Assembly: GCF_024228315.1 (NCBI RefSeq)
Contig: NZ_CP100454.1
Span: 1,116,001-1,180,000 of the forward strand
DNA from: Halomarina pelagica
GTDB lineage: Archaea; Halobacteriota; Halobacteria; Halobacteriales; Haloarculaceae
Direction: 5' to 3'
DNA length: 64,000 nucleotides
A program made the translations under genes and the position numbers. Shown here piece after piece: positions 34,335 to 43,978 of the stretch. Each line of letters starts with the position of its first letter. Within the stretch, counting starts at the first letter, position 1. The notes under the pieces were generated by a model. That model did no database searches. It was not told where the DNA came from and saw only the letters and a list, made by a program, of their open reading frames with translations.

Positions 34335-34351
34335 AGCTAGTCTAACTAGCT
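34335..34351. repeat. Palindrome AGCTAG-N5-CTAGCT, candidate operator
   Basis: The core GCTAGTCTAACTAGC (34336-34350) differs by one central base from the copy at 31712-31726. Its centre is about 17 bp upstream of the TATA box of the small winged-helix gene pair. Confidence 0.75.
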
Positions 34352-34373
34352 CTCGGAAAACGACTCGTGCCGG

Positions 34374-35966
34374 TCACGCCGGGTCGTTCTCCTCGAACAG
34401 CGAGGTCATCAGGGTGTTCAGGCCCTTTCGGAGGTGTTTGTGGAAGGTGGGTGCGGTGATGCCCATGGCGGCGGCGACCTCCTCGGCGGTACTCTCTCTG
34501 GACCACTCGAAGTAGCCCGCGCGGTAGGCCGCCTCCAGCGCGTCGCGCTGGCGCGCCGTCAACCGCTCGACGAGCCGTCGGGACTCCGATTCCCGGACGG
34601 GTGTGGTGCGAGGACGTTCGCGCTTGCGTACGAGTTCCGTGTCCGGCGACGCCGTCGTGACGTGCTCGACGAACGAGCGAACGTCGGTCTGGGGGGAGAC
34701 CTCGCAGACGACGTCCATGACGCCGTCCTCGATGACCATCGACCGGACGTTCGCGCCGTACTCGGCGACCGTGAGCGCGATGAACCCGGCGACCAGCTGG
34801 CACTGGACGAGCGCCGCCTCGTCGGTCGCGTCCTCGCGTATGACCCGACACTCCCGTACGTCCGGACTGTCGGCCATCGACTCGAGGACGACCCGCGGGT
34901 CGACGTCGCGCACCTCGACGTACGCGAGCAGCGTCCCGTCCGGCGCGGGGACGAGACTCTGTAGCTCGAACCGTCCGCCGTACTCAGCGCTGGCGGCGAC
35001 GGCGTGCAGTCGGGTGTCCGTGCTGCGAAACTCCACCTCGACGACGGTGTCTGAGAGGAGCAGCTGTCGGTTCTCGATGGCGTGGTAGGCGTAGCCGACC
35101 ACGGCACCGACCTCGGCCAGGACGACCCGCTCGTACTCCTCGAAGGCGGCCGGCCGGGCGGTGTACAACCCGAGCACGCCGTAGACGGTCCCGCCGTGAG
35201 CGAGCGGGACGACGCCGCCGCCCGCGAGGTCCCGGTCGAGATCGATCGGAAGCGGCGTCGACCCGAGGTGCTCCGCGGGATCGGTGACGACCTGTACGTC
35301 GTTCGTTCGGACGGCGCGCGCTATCGGGTCGTCCTCCGAACTCGCGAGATCGACGACGAACGACCCGAGTTCCGCCCCCTCCACGACGCCGGAGAGCGAA
35401 CGAAGGATCACCTCGCCGCGCTCCGGGTGGTAATCGCCGATCCACGCGACGTCGTAGACGTCCGTCGCGACGAGTTCGTCGCAGACGGACTCGTACACCT
35501 CCTCGCGCGTCGACGCGCCGAGGAGGACGCCGATCACCGGTCTGACGCCGTCGAGGATGCGCTTCGTGCGCTCGAGTCGCTCGAATCGCTCCCGGAGCCG
35601 CGCCTCGCGCTCCTCGCTCCCGGTGGACTCCGTCGCCGTGACGACGACCCCCGTGACGCCCCCCTCGGTCCGAAGCGGGGCGACGCGCTGGTGGACGAAC
35701 CGCGGCTCCCCCGACGCCCGCTCGAGGGGGAGTTCCCCCCGCCACGGTTCGCCCGCGAGCGCCGTCCGTCGGGCCTCCTCGGCCGACGCGACGGCCCCCT
35801 CCGGCACGACCTCCCGGTAGGGGTGACCGACGACCTCGCTCGCCTCGTACCCGGTGAGTCGCTCGAACGCCGGGTTCGCGTACTCGACGGTCCCATCCGA
35901 ACCGCAGACGACGACCGCGTGCCCCACCTGTTCGACTACCGCTCTAAATTTCGCGTCTTCGGACAT
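34374..35966 (-). CDS. PAS-GAF-Bat/HTH_10 sensor-regulator, module copy A
   Basis: The 530-residue protein starts with a canonical PAS domain (FRAVVEQVGHAVVVCGSDG, then YANPAFERLTGYEASEVVG), a PAC-like stretch, a GAF domain (about 155-315), a bacterio-opsin-activator domain and a C-terminal HTH_10 identical over 47 residues to that of the paralogue at 31722-33353. No membrane segment is seen. The ATG at 35966 is chosen because the PAS domain begins right there; the upstream extension to 36086 is unconserved. It is followed by the palindrome and the two small winged-helix genes. Confidence 0.86.
   Translation of the reverse strand: MSEDAKFRAVVEQVGHAVVVCGSDGTVEYANPAFERLTGYEASEVVGHPYREVVPEGAVASAEEARRTALAGEPWRGELPLERASGEPRFVHQRVAPLRTEGGVTGVVVTATESTGSEEREARLRERFERLERTKRILDGVRPVIGVLLGASTREEVYESVCDELVATDVYDVAWIGDYHPERGEVILRSLSGVVEGAELGSFVVDLASSEDDPIARAVRTNDVQVVTDPAEHLGSTPLPIDLDRDLAGGGVVPLAHGGTVYGVLGLYTARPAAFEEYERVVLAEVGAVVGYAYHAIENRQLLLSDTVVEVEFRSTDTRLHAVAASAEYGGRFELQSLVPAPDGTLLAYVEVRDVDPRVVLESMADSPDVRECRVIREDATDEAALVQCQLVAGFIALTVAEYGANVRSMVIEDGVMDVVCEVSPQTDVRSFVEHVTTASPDTELVRKRERPRTTPVRESESRRLVERLTARQRDALEAAYRAGYFEWSRESTAEEVAAAMGITAPTFHKHLRKGLNTLMTSLFEENDPA
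34429..34570 (-). repeat. 142-bp HTH-coding segment nearly identical to 31786-31927
   Basis: This is the partner copy of the segment described at 31786-31927, offset by 2643 bp, with two synonymous differences seen by eye. Confidence 0.85.
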
Positions 35967-36185
35967 GACTCTCGCGTCCACACGTACACCGACCGCGCCG
36001 ACGCCGCGCCGGTTGCTAGCAGTTGTGTGGCCCCTCACGAAAGTTGGTCCCGGTCGACCCTTAGTCGTGCCGGTTGTTTCGTCCAAAACCGAGATACGCC
36101 GCGGGACTGACTGGTCCGAGACGGGGACGACGGTCGGGCGGCCCCGGACGCTCTCGTCGCCGCGGGTCGCTCGCTCCTCGTCCGG

Positions 36186-37160
36186 CTACTCCCGCAGGAG
36201 GTCGCGGACGCTCGCCTCCACGGACTCCTGGGGTTCCCAGCCGAGCACGTGGCGGGCGGCCTCGGTGTCGACCTCGAACGAGTCGACGAGCGTCTCCCCG
36301 CTCCGGGGGTTCTCGACGAGTTCCACGTCGGGGTCGAGGCCGCGCTCCTCGCGGGCGATCTCCCGGACGAGTTCGGCCACGTCGACGACGCCGGGGTCCT
36401 CGTCGGTCGCGATCTCGAACTTCTCGACGCCCGTCTCGCCGTCGGCGTGCTGCTCGACCAGGCGCTCCGCGCTGCGGACGAACGCCCGCGCCACGTCCTT
36501 CACGTGGACGAAGTTGCGCGACTGCGTGCCGGGCTCGTAGACGGTCAGCGTCTCGCCGGCGAGCGCGCGGTTCACGAAGAAGTTGATGACCGTCCCCTTC
36601 GACACCGTCCGGCCGTCGATCTCGTGTTCGCCGTAGAGGTTCGCGACCATGAACTGGTGGGCCGGGAACGCGCCGTCGGCGTACCACTCGATGGCGGTCT
36701 CGTTGAGCACCTTCGTGCGGCCGTACCAGTTGAGCGGGTCCCGCGGGAGGTCGATCGTGATCGGGAACTCGTCGGGGTCGCCGATGACCGCCATGGAGAA
36801 GGGAAAGCCGAGCGCCGCGCCGGTCTTGCGGCAGAACCAGGCGACGTTCTCGGTTCCGAGGACGTTCACCTCGTAGGCGAGGTCGGCGTGCTCGTCGCAG
36901 TCGTCGACGCCGCTGAGCGCCGCGAGGTGCAGGACGACGTCCGCCCCAGAGAGCGCGTCCTCCAGTTCCTCGCGGTGACGGACGTCGACGTGCTCCACGG
37001 GTACGTCCCCGATCTGCCGAATCTCCCCGAGGTAGAAGTTGTCGAGGGCGGTCACCTCCCAGTCGGGGTGGTCCTGCGATAGTTCGTAGACGACGCGGCT
37101 GCCGATGTAGCCCGCCGCGCCGGTGACGGCGACGTGCGGTGAATCGCTCTGGGATGTCAT
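36186..37160 (-). CDS. NAD-dependent sugar-nucleotide epimerase/dehydratase
   Basis: The 324-residue SDR enzyme has the NAD motif TGAAGYIGSRVVYEL at the N terminus and the catalytic YxxxK in NWYGRTKVLNE, plus the family strand HLAALSGVDDC. The C-terminal half contains EPGTQSRNFVHVKDVARAF, typical of UDP-glucose 4-epimerase and related dehydratases. It is the last of three co-directional SDR genes with short gaps (19 bp from its neighbour). Together they likely make one or more modified UDP- or dTDP-sugars for surface glycans. The exact reaction is not deducible. Confidence 0.85.
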   Translation of the reverse strand: MTSQSDSPHVAVTGAAGYIGSRVVYELSQDHPDWEVTALDNFYLGEIRQIGDVPVEHVDVRHREELEDALSGADVVLHLAALSGVDDCDEHADLAYEVNVLGTENVAWFCRKTGAALGFPFSMAVIGDPDEFPITIDLPRDPLNWYGRTKVLNETAIEWYADGAFPAHQFMVANLYGEHEIDGRTVSKGTVINFFVNRALAGETLTVYEPGTQSRNFVHVKDVARAFVRSAERLVEQHADGETGVEKFEIATDEDPGVVDVAELVREIAREERGLDPDVELVENPRSGETLVDSFEVDTEAARHVLGWEPQESVEASVRDLLRE

Positions 37161-37179
37161 CGTGGGTAGATAGTGACAG

Positions 37180-38106
37180 TCAGGGTTTGAATGCCTTTGC
37201 CAGATCGCGGACGCCCTCGCGGAGCGTCCACTCCGTCCCGTAGCCCGTCTCCGCGATGCGGTCGAAGTTCACGTGGTAGGACGGGCCGGGGTGTTCGTCC
37301 TCGAGGTACGTCACGTCCACCGGACCGACCTCCTCGGCGACGATCTCGGCGATCTCGCTGATCCGGTAGTTCCCCTCGTTCGAGCCGACGTTGTAGACGA
37401 GGTGCTCCCAGCGGTCGGGTTCGAGCGCGGCGTGGGCGTACGCCGCCGCCGCGTCCCGGACGTGGATGAAGGGCCGCCAGTTCGACCCGTCGCCGTAGAC
37501 CGTGAGTGGCCGACCCGTGAGCGCCCGGAAGACGAACGTGTTCACCACGAGGTTGAACCGGACGCCGGGGGCGTCGCCGTAGTTGGTCGCCATCCGCAGG
37601 GCGACGCCGTCGAAACCGAACTCGTCGATGGCCTCGCGCAGCAGCCCCTCGCACTCGTGTTTCGTCTCCGCGTAGGGGTTGATCGGATCGGGTTCGACCG
37701 TCTCGTCGAGGTCCCTGCTCGTCGCGCGCCCGTAGAGGTTACACGACGAGGCGACGACGACGTTCCCGACGCCGAGCTTTCCCGCCGCGGTGAGGACGTT
37801 CTCCGTCCCCTCCAGGTTGGTCTCGAAGGTCTCCTCGCGGCGGTCGTGGGTGCTCGACGCGCCCGTGATGGCCGCGAGGTTGACGACGGCGTCGCAGCCG
37901 CGCATCGCGCTCTCGACGTTGCCGTACTCGCGCACGTCGCCGAGGCGGAAGTCGATGCCATCCGTGAGCGCGCCCTTCAGCGCGCGCGGGGATCCCGTGG
38001 AGGTGTCGTCCATCACCACGACCCGGTCGACCCGCTCGTCGCGGTCCAGCAGGGGGACGAGCACGCTACCGATGTAGCCGAGACCGCCCGTGACGAGGAC
38101 GTCCAT
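37180..38106 (-). CDS. NAD-dependent sugar-nucleotide epimerase/dehydratase (GalE-like)
   Basis: This 308-residue SDR enzyme starts MDVLVTGGLGYIGSVLVPLL and has the catalytic YxxxK in NPYAETKHECE, with VNLAAITGASSTHD as the conserved middle strand. LTVYGDGSNWRPFIHVRDAA is the usual substrate-domain segment. It begins 3 bp after the UDP-sulfoquinovose synthase gene ends and precedes the third SDR gene, so it is the middle of an operon. A 4-epimerase role is plausible but unproven. Confidence 0.85.
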   Translation of the reverse strand: MDVLVTGGLGYIGSVLVPLLDRDERVDRVVVMDDTSTGSPRALKGALTDGIDFRLGDVREYGNVESAMRGCDAVVNLAAITGASSTHDRREETFETNLEGTENVLTAAGKLGVGNVVVASSCNLYGRATSRDLDETVEPDPINPYAETKHECEGLLREAIDEFGFDGVALRMATNYGDAPGVRFNLVVNTFVFRALTGRPLTVYGDGSNWRPFIHVRDAAAAYAHAALEPDRWEHLVYNVGSNEGNYRISEIAEIVAEEVGPVDVTYLEDEHPGPSYHVNFDRIAETGYGTEWTLREGVRDLAKAFKP

Positions 38107-38109
38107 CCC

Positions 38110-39279
38110 TCACTCCTCCAGGACGTCGGGGAGGAAGCGGTCCTCGTGGGACGTGATCGTCTCGGAGTAGCGCGTGAGCGTCTCGAGGATGTCGCGGACG
38201 CCGCCCTCGAAGGTCTGGCGCTGCTCGCCGATGACGGACATGTACCGGTCGTTCTCCATCTCCATCTTGTGCGTCTCGTCCTCGTCGCGGGGGTTCTCGA
38301 CGTGCGTGACCTCGACGTCGAGGTCGAACTCGTCGCCCACGGACGCGATGGTCTCGGCCATCCCGACGATGCTGATGGGGCGGGTGACCTGGTTGTAGAC
38401 GACGTGTCCGTCCGGGCGCTCGGCGTGGTCGGTGAGCGCCAGCCGCGTGAGCCCCTCGACCGTGTCCTCGAGCGAGATGAACGGCTTTCGCTGCTCGCCC
38501 TTGCCGTACACCGTGAGCGGGTAGCCGGCGACGGCCTGCGCGCAGAAGCGGTGGGCGACGACGCCGAAGTAGTAGTCGAAGTCGAAGCGCGTCTTCAGGC
38601 GGTCGTCGGCGCGCGTCTCCTCGGTCTCCGTGCCGTAGACGATCGCCGTCCGCACGTCGGAGATGGGCAGGCCGAACTGCCTGTGGGCGAGCCGCAGGTT
38701 CGCCGCGTCGTGGCTCTTCGTGAGGTGGTACCACGACCCCGCCATCGCCGGGTAGGGGACCTCGTCGCGGTCGCCCTGGTTCTCCATGGTCGCCCCGCCC
38801 TCGGGGATGGGGAAGTTGGGCGCGCCGTAGACGCCGGTGGTCGTCGTCTCGATGAGGTGGGTGTCCGCGAAGCCGTTCTCGTGCAGGCCGAACGCGAGGT
38901 TTCGCGTGGCCTGCATGTTGTTGTGCTGCGTGAAGTTCGCCCGCTCGCCGTTGATCTGCGAGTACGGCGCGCTGGGCTGGGCGGCCGTGTGGACGACCGC
39001 TCGCGGCTCGTGTACCTGCAACAGTTGGTCGACGAACCCGCGGTCGGTCAGGTCGCCCTCGACGAACGAGAGGTTGTGAACGTCGTGGACCTCGCGCGCG
39101 GCGTCGAGGCGGTCTCGGATGGTCGCGATGGGCGTCGCGCTGGTCGAACCGACCGACTCGACCCACTCGCGTCGAGAGAAGTTGTCCACGATGACGACGC
39201 GCTCGTCGGTCCGGTCGGCGATGCGGAGAGCCGTCGGCCAGCCGACGTAGCCGTCGCCCCCCGTCACGATGATGCTCAT
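38110..39279 (-). CDS. UDP-sulfoquinovose synthase (SQD1/Agl3-like)
   Basis: The 389-residue enzyme matches the SQD1 family, which makes UDP-sulfoquinovose from UDP-glucose and sulfite. Family-specific features are the N-terminal GGDGYVGWPTALRIADRTD, the catalytic YxxxK in SWYHLTKSHDAANL, and TEETRADDRLKTRFDFDYYF. VAGYPLTVYGKGEQRKPFIS follows, then NPRDEDETHKME near the C terminus. In archaea such an enzyme (Agl3 in Sulfolobus) supplies sulfoquinovose for N-glycans; use for sulfolipid is an alternative. It is the first gene of a three-gene SDR operon. A perfect inverted repeat lies directly before its ATG. Confidence 0.85.
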   Translation of the reverse strand: MSIIVTGGDGYVGWPTALRIADRTDERVVIVDNFSRREWVESVGSTSATPIATIRDRLDAAREVHDVHNLSFVEGDLTDRGFVDQLLQVHEPRAVVHTAAQPSAPYSQINGERANFTQHNNMQATRNLAFGLHENGFADTHLIETTTTGVYGAPNFPIPEGGATMENQGDRDEVPYPAMAGSWYHLTKSHDAANLRLAHRQFGLPISDVRTAIVYGTETEETRADDRLKTRFDFDYYFGVVAHRFCAQAVAGYPLTVYGKGEQRKPFISLEDTVEGLTRLALTDHAERPDGHVVYNQVTRPISIVGMAETIASVGDEFDLDVEVTHVENPRDEDETHKMEMENDRYMSVIGEQRQTFEGGVRDILETLTRYSETITSHEDRFLPDVLEE

Positions 39280-39280
39280 T

Positions 39281-39303
39281 AGTTACTCACCAGCCGAGTA
39301 ACT
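39281..39303. promoter_or_regulatory. Perfect inverted repeat upstream of the UDP-sulfoquinovose synthase operon
   Basis: AGTTACTC (39281-39288) and GAGTAACT (39296-39303) form 8-bp arms around a 7-bp spacer, 2-24 bp before the ATG at 39279. With a TATA-like box at 39317-39323, it would cover the transcription start, as a repressor operator would. Confidence 0.6.
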
Positions 39304-39316
39304 GAGTTGCGGGCAC

Positions 39317-39323
39317 AAATATC
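39317..39323 (-). promoter_or_regulatory. TATA-like box of the SDR operon
   Basis: GATATTT on the minus strand, about 41 bp before the ATG at 39279, predicts a leader of roughly 14 nt starting inside the inverted repeat. Confidence 0.5.
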
Positions 39324-39401
39324 TTCCTGCCCGGCGGCGAGGGGGAACGCGCTCCCCTCGCCTCGCCCCCCACCCCGCCCTGCCCCGCCTGCCCTCGGCG
39401 A

Positions 39402-41087
39402 TCAACCGAATCTGGTCGCCCGCCTGCCGAACCCCCTCGCCAGCGTCCCCTCCTCGATTCTGAGGACCGTCGGCCGACCGTGCGGGCACGCGTACGGTCG
39501 ATCGCACTCGCCGAGGCGGTCGAGCAGGTCCCTCGCCTCGTCCCGCGAGAGGGCGTCGCCCGCCTTCAACGACGGGTGACAGGCGAGGTCGGCAAGCAGC
39601 GCGTCGCGCGGATCGTCCGGACGCTCACCCGTCAGGAGCGTGTCGAGGGTGTCCTTCAGCGCGCGGGGATCCGCCACCCGACCCAGCGGCGCGGGGACGC
39701 CCGTCACCCGGTAGCTGCCGCCGCCGAACGCCTCGACGCGGAAGCCCGCGGCGGAGAACGTCTCGCGGTGGGCGTCGAGTAGGCTCGCCTCCCGGGGCGA
39801 GAGCGAGAGCGTCGCCGGTGGGTCGAGCGCGGCGGTCGGCACCTCGCCCTCGACCGCCGCGCGCAGTCGCTCGTAGTTCACCCGTTCGTGGGCGGCGTGC
39901 TGGTCGACCACGAGCAGGTCGTCGTCCGCCTCACAGAGCAGGTAGAGGCCGCGGAACTGTCCGATGACGGTCAGCTCGTCGAAGCGCGATTCTGCGGGGG
40001 CGAGCGCCGTCTCCGTGTCGAAGCTCACCGCCGCCGCTTGCGAGAGGTCGGCCGTCGAGAGCGCCTCGCGGACGGCCCGCTCGAGGGTCCGGGCGACGCG
40101 CTCGGGATCGCGGAACCGCACCTCGGCCTTCGCCGGGTGGACGTTCTGGTCCACCCCGCCGGGCGGCACCTCGACGTTCACCGCCGCGATGGGCGCGCGG
40201 CCCCCCGGTAGAAGGTTCCCGTAGCCGGCGAGGACGGCGTTGCGGAGGTCGCCGTCGCGGACCGGCCGGCCGTTGACCGCGAGGTAGACGTGCTCGGGGG
40301 AGGCGCGCGTCACGGAGGGATAACACGCCACGCCCTCGACGCGGACGGCGGGGGCGTCCGCGTCGACGCTCGCCCCGTCGACGCTCGCCTCGTCGCCCGC
40401 CTCCGCGACGGCGACGAGTTCAGTGCTCTGTCCCGCCACGGTGCGGTCGTAGACGGCGAGCAGCGCGTCGACGCGCTCTCCCGTCCCGGGCGCGGAGAGG
40501 ACGGTCCGGCCGTCGTGCGTGAGCCGGAAGCGGACGGCCGGGTGGGCGAGCGCGTAGCGCGAGACGGCGTCGCTGATCCGGGCGAACTCGCGCTTGGGCG
40601 TCCCCAGGGACTCGCGACGCGCCGGCACGCGGTCGAAGAGGTCCCGCACCTCGACCGTGGTCCCGACGGCGTGGCCCGCCGCCTCGACGCCCGTCCCGCC
40701 CTCGCCGACGGTGACGCGCGTGCCGCTCGCTCCCTCACCCTCGGCCCGCGTCGTCACCGCGAGGTCGGCGACGGACGCGATGCTCGGCAGGGCCTCGCCG
40801 CGGAAGCCGAGCGTCCGCACGCGCTCGACGTCCTCGACGCCCGAAATCTTGCTCGTCGTGTGGCGCTCGACGGCGAGGACGGCGTCCTCGCGGGTCATCC
40901 CGTGCCCGTCGTCGGTGACGCGGATCAGGTCCAGTCCGGCGTTCTCGACTGCCACCTCGACGCTCCCCGCGCCCGCGTCGAGGCCGTTCTCGATCAGTTC
41001 GACGACGACGCTGGCCGGGCGGGTCACCACCTCGCCGGCGGCGATGCGCGCGACGGTCGCCTCGTCGAGTCGCTCAATCGTCGCCAT
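39402..41087 (-). CDS. mutL: DNA mismatch repair protein MutL
   Basis: The 561-residue protein has the GHKL ATPase motifs [21 protein letters not shown] and [13 protein letters not shown] in the first 110 residues. The C-terminal endonuclease motif [12 protein letters not shown] is present, along with CHPSLKAGD and CPHGRPT, so it belongs to the nicking type of MutL. It works with MutS to start repair of mismatched bases. The gene overlaps the 3' end of mutS by 14 bp, so the pair is co-translated. Confidence 0.95.
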   Translation of the reverse strand: MATIERLDEATVARIAAGEVVTRPASVVVELIENGLDAGAGSVEVAVENAGLDLIRVTDDGHGMTREDAVLAVERHTTSKISGVEDVERVRTLGFRGEALPSIASVADLAVTTRAEGEGASGTRVTVGEGGTGVEAAGHAVGTTVEVRDLFDRVPARRESLGTPKREFARISDAVSRYALAHPAVRFRLTHDGRTVLSAPGTGERVDALLAVYDRTVAGQSTELVAVAEAGDEASVDGASVDADAPAVRVEGVACYPSVTRASPEHVYLAVNGRPVRDGDLRNAVLAGYGNLLPGGRAPIAAVNVEVPPGGVDQNVHPAKAEVRFRDPERVARTLERAVREALSTADLSQAAAVSFDTETALAPAESRFDELTVIGQFRGLYLLCEADDDLLVVDQHAAHERVNYERLRAAVEGEVPTAALDPPATLSLSPREASLLDAHRETFSAAGFRVEAFGGGSYRVTGVPAPLGRVADPRALKDTLDTLLTGERPDDPRDALLADLACHPSLKAGDALSRDEARDLLDRLGECDRPYACPHGRPTVLRIEEGTLARGFGRRATRFG

Positions 41088-43839
41088 CGAGCCTCCGTTG
41101 CAGGTCGTGCAGGTACGTCAGCGCTTCGAGCGGGGTCATGTCTGCGATGTCTAATCCGCCTACCTCGGCTTCGAGCGCGAATGTGCCTTGCGATCGTGGC
41201 GGTTCGGACCCCTCGTCGGTCGCGTCTCCGTTCGTCCCGTCGCCGTCCGCCGCGTCGCTCGCGCCCCCGGAGCCGTTGGCGCTCGCGCGCCCGTTGCGCG
41301 CCGCGGCCGCGTCGCGGGCGATCGACGGGTCACCCCCCTCGCGACCCTCCTCGCCGGCGAACGCCGCGAGCGTGACCGCCCCGTCCTCGCCACCGCCGTC
41401 TCCCGGCTCCTCGTCGCCCGGCAGTCCGTCCGCGAGGAGGGCGCGCGAGCGCTCGATGACCGTCGGTGGGACGCCCGCCAGCCGGGCGACCTCGACGCCG
41501 TAGGAGGCCTCCGCCGCCCCCTCGACGACCGAGTGGAGGAACGTCACCGCCTCGCCGTCGCGCTCGACGGTGAAGTGGAGGTTCGCCACGCCCTCGCGGT
41601 CGGCGGCGATCCGGGTCAGCTCGTGGTAGTGGGTGGCGAACAGCGTCGTCGCGCCGACCTCGTCGTGGACGAACTCCGTCACCGCCCACGCGATGGCGCG
41701 CCCGTCGGCCGTGCTCGTCCCCCGCCCGACCTCGTCGAGCAGGACGAGCGAGTCCTCGGTGGCGTGGTGGAGGATCTCCCGGAGTTCGGCCATCTCGCGC
41801 ATGAACGTCGAGTGGCCGCCCGCGATGTCGTCGCTCGCGCCGACGCGGGTGAACACGGCGTCCGTCACGGGGAGGCGCGCCCGCCGGGCGGGGACGAAGC
41901 TCCCCACCTGCGCGAGCACGACGATCAGCGCCACCTGCCGCATGTAGGTGGACTTCCCGCTCATGTTCGGGCCGGTGACGACCGCGACCCGCCGGTCGCG
42001 CAGGTCGGCGTCGTTCGGGACGAACGCCTCCTCGGTCGTCTCGACGACGGGGTGGCGGCCCCCCTCCACGTGGATCCCCGCCGCGCCGAACTCGGGGCGG
42101 ACGTAGTTCCGCCGGACGGCCACGTGCGCGAGCGCGGCGAGCACGTCGAGTTCCGCGAGCACGCCGGCGACGCGCTGGACGCGCTCGGCCTCCTCGGCCA
42201 CCTCCGCGCGCACCTCGGCGAACAGGCGGTACTCGCGGGCGTCGGCGCGATCGGCCGCGCCCAGGATCTCGTCCTCGCGACGCTTCAGCTCCGGCGTGTA
42301 GAACCGCTCTGCGTTCTTCAGCGTCTGCCGGCGCGTGTAGTCGTCCGGCACGTGGTCGAGGTTGGGGTTCGTCACCTCGATGTAGTAGCCGTGGACCTCG
42401 TTGTAGCCGACCTTCAGCGAGTCGATGCCGGTGCGCTCGCGCTCTGCGGCCTCCAGGTCGGCGACCCACTCGCGGCCGTCGCGTTCCGTCGCCCGTAACT
42501 CGTCCAGGTCCTCGTCGAACCCCTCGCGGATGACGCCCCCCTCGGTGATCTCGACGGGCGGCTCGGGGTGGATCGCGCGGCCGATCAGCCCCCGCACGTC
42601 CTCGAGTTCGTCGAGCGCCTCCCGACGCTCGACCAGCGGATCGCTCTCGGCGTCGGCGAGGGCGGCCCTCACCTCCGGCACCGCGTCGAGGGTGTCCTTC
42701 AGCGCGCGGAGGTCCCGCGCGTTCGCCCGCCCGCGGGAGACGCGCGTGATGAGCCGCTCGACGTCGTAGACGTCCCTGAGCAACTCGCGGACCTCCTCGC
42801 GGACGAGCGACAGCCCCGCGAGTTCCTCGACGGCGTCGTGGCGCGCCTCGATCCGCTCGCGGTCGACGAGCGGCCGCCTGAGCCAGTGGGTGAGTTCCCG
42901 CCGCCCCAGCGCGCAGGCGGTCTCGTCGACGACGCCCAGCAGGGTGTGCTCGTCGCCCCCCTCGCGGTTCTCGAACACCTCGAGCGACCGCAGCGCGGTC
43001 GTGTCGAGGCGCATCCCCTCGCGCGGATCGTAGCGCGCGAGGCGCGTGACGTACTCCAGCCCGCCCGCCTCGACGCCCTGGGTGTACTCCGCGTAGGCGA
43101 GCAGCGCCCCCGCCGCGCGCACCTCCGCCGCGTCGTGGAGCGCCTCGCTCGCGCCGTACGCCTCGACGCGGTCGCGGGCGGCCTCGACCTCGAACGCCGA
43201 CTCGCGGAAGGGCGTGCGCATTCCGTCCACCTCGAAGTCGTGCGCGAGGTCGGGCGCGGCGATGACCTCCGCGGGGGCGAAGCGGTCGAGTTCGTCCTGC
43301 ACGACGGCGGGCGACGCGCTCGTCACGCGGAACTCGCCGGTCGAGACGTCGATGAACGCGACGCTCGCGCGGTCGTTCGCGCCCCCGTCCGCGGTCGTAT
43401 CCGCGCCCGCCAGCGCGGCGACGTAGGTGTTCCCGCCCGCTGCGAGGAGTTCGTCCTCCAGCACCGTGCCGGGCGTGACGATGCGCGTCACCGCCCGCTC
43501 GACGACGCCCGACGCCTCCGCGGGGTCCTCGATCTGGTCCGCGATCGCCACCCGGTAGCCCGCGTCGAGCAGCGCCTCGACGTAGGGGGCGACGTTGTCG
43601 ATCGGGACGCCCGCCATCGGATAGGTGCCCGTCGAGTCCTCGCGCTGGGTGAGCGTGATCTCGCAGACGCGGGCGGCCTCCTCCGCGGCGTCGCAGAACA
43701 GCTCGTAGAAATCACCGACCTGAAACAGAACGAGCGCGTCGGCGTACTCCTCGGTGAGCGCGAAGTACTGCGACATCATCGGCGTCAACTCGTCGCGGTT
43801 CGCCGCCATCTTCGCCGGCGGCCCGGTGACCGACTCCAT
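41074..43839 (-). CDS. mutS: DNA mismatch repair protein MutS
   Basis: The 921-residue protein has the mismatch-binding FxE motif in VGDFYELF, the Walker A motif [13 protein letters not shown] and the Walker B region [16 protein letters not shown], followed by FATHYHEL. The order of domains I-V is that of MutS1. A poorly conserved acidic linker rich in Gly, Asp and Ser comes before the final helix ([17 protein letters not shown]). The ATG at 43839 is preferred; an internal ATG at 43809 is possible. It is divergent from the AT-rich glycosyltransferase gene at 43979. Confidence 0.95.
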   Translation of the reverse strand: MESVTGPPAKMAANRDELTPMMSQYFALTEEYADALVLFQVGDFYELFCDAAEEAARVCEITLTQREDSTGTYPMAGVPIDNVAPYVEALLDAGYRVAIADQIEDPAEASGVVERAVTRIVTPGTVLEDELLAAGGNTYVAALAGADTTADGGANDRASVAFIDVSTGEFRVTSASPAVVQDELDRFAPAEVIAAPDLAHDFEVDGMRTPFRESAFEVEAARDRVEAYGASEALHDAAEVRAAGALLAYAEYTQGVEAGGLEYVTRLARYDPREGMRLDTTALRSLEVFENREGGDEHTLLGVVDETACALGRRELTHWLRRPLVDRERIEARHDAVEELAGLSLVREEVRELLRDVYDVERLITRVSRGRANARDLRALKDTLDAVPEVRAALADAESDPLVERREALDELEDVRGLIGRAIHPEPPVEITEGGVIREGFDEDLDELRATERDGREWVADLEAAERERTGIDSLKVGYNEVHGYYIEVTNPNLDHVPDDYTRRQTLKNAERFYTPELKRREDEILGAADRADAREYRLFAEVRAEVAEEAERVQRVAGVLAELDVLAALAHVAVRRNYVRPEFGAAGIHVEGGRHPVVETTEEAFVPNDADLRDRRVAVVTGPNMSGKSTYMRQVALIVVLAQVGSFVPARRARLPVTDAVFTRVGASDDIAGGHSTFMREMAELREILHHATEDSLVLLDEVGRGTSTADGRAIAWAVTEFVHDEVGATTLFATHYHELTRIAADREGVANLHFTVERDGEAVTFLHSVVEGAAEASYGVEVARLAGVPPTVIERSRALLADGLPGDEEPGDGGGEDGAVTLAAFAGEEGREGGDPSIARDAAAARNGRASANGSGGASDAADGDGTNGDATDEGSEPPRSQGTFALEAEVGGLDIADMTPLEALTYLHDLQRRLDGDD

Positions 43840-43947
43840 GTCCGCACACGGGTGGCGGAGGTACAAGTGTCGTACGCCTCGGTCGTGTGCCGCAGCGTAA
43901 AACGTCACACCGTGGGGCTATTATAATATGTCTCCGAGCATGGTATG

Positions 43948-43957
43948 AATTAATTAC
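43948..43957 (+). promoter_or_regulatory. TATA-like box of the second glycan cassette
   Basis: GAATTAATTA is centred about 26 bp before the ATG at 43979. A second candidate, CTATTATAATAT at 43918-43929, is about 55 bp upstream. Confidence 0.45.
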
Positions 43958-43978
43958 TGTGGGTCCTTTCGACCCGAT

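Noticed and set aside
39402-43839. mutS-mutL as part of the neighbouring accessory islands
   Set aside because: Both genes have core GC-rich composition, full motifs and normal lengths. They are ordinary housekeeping genes that happen to border a variable region.
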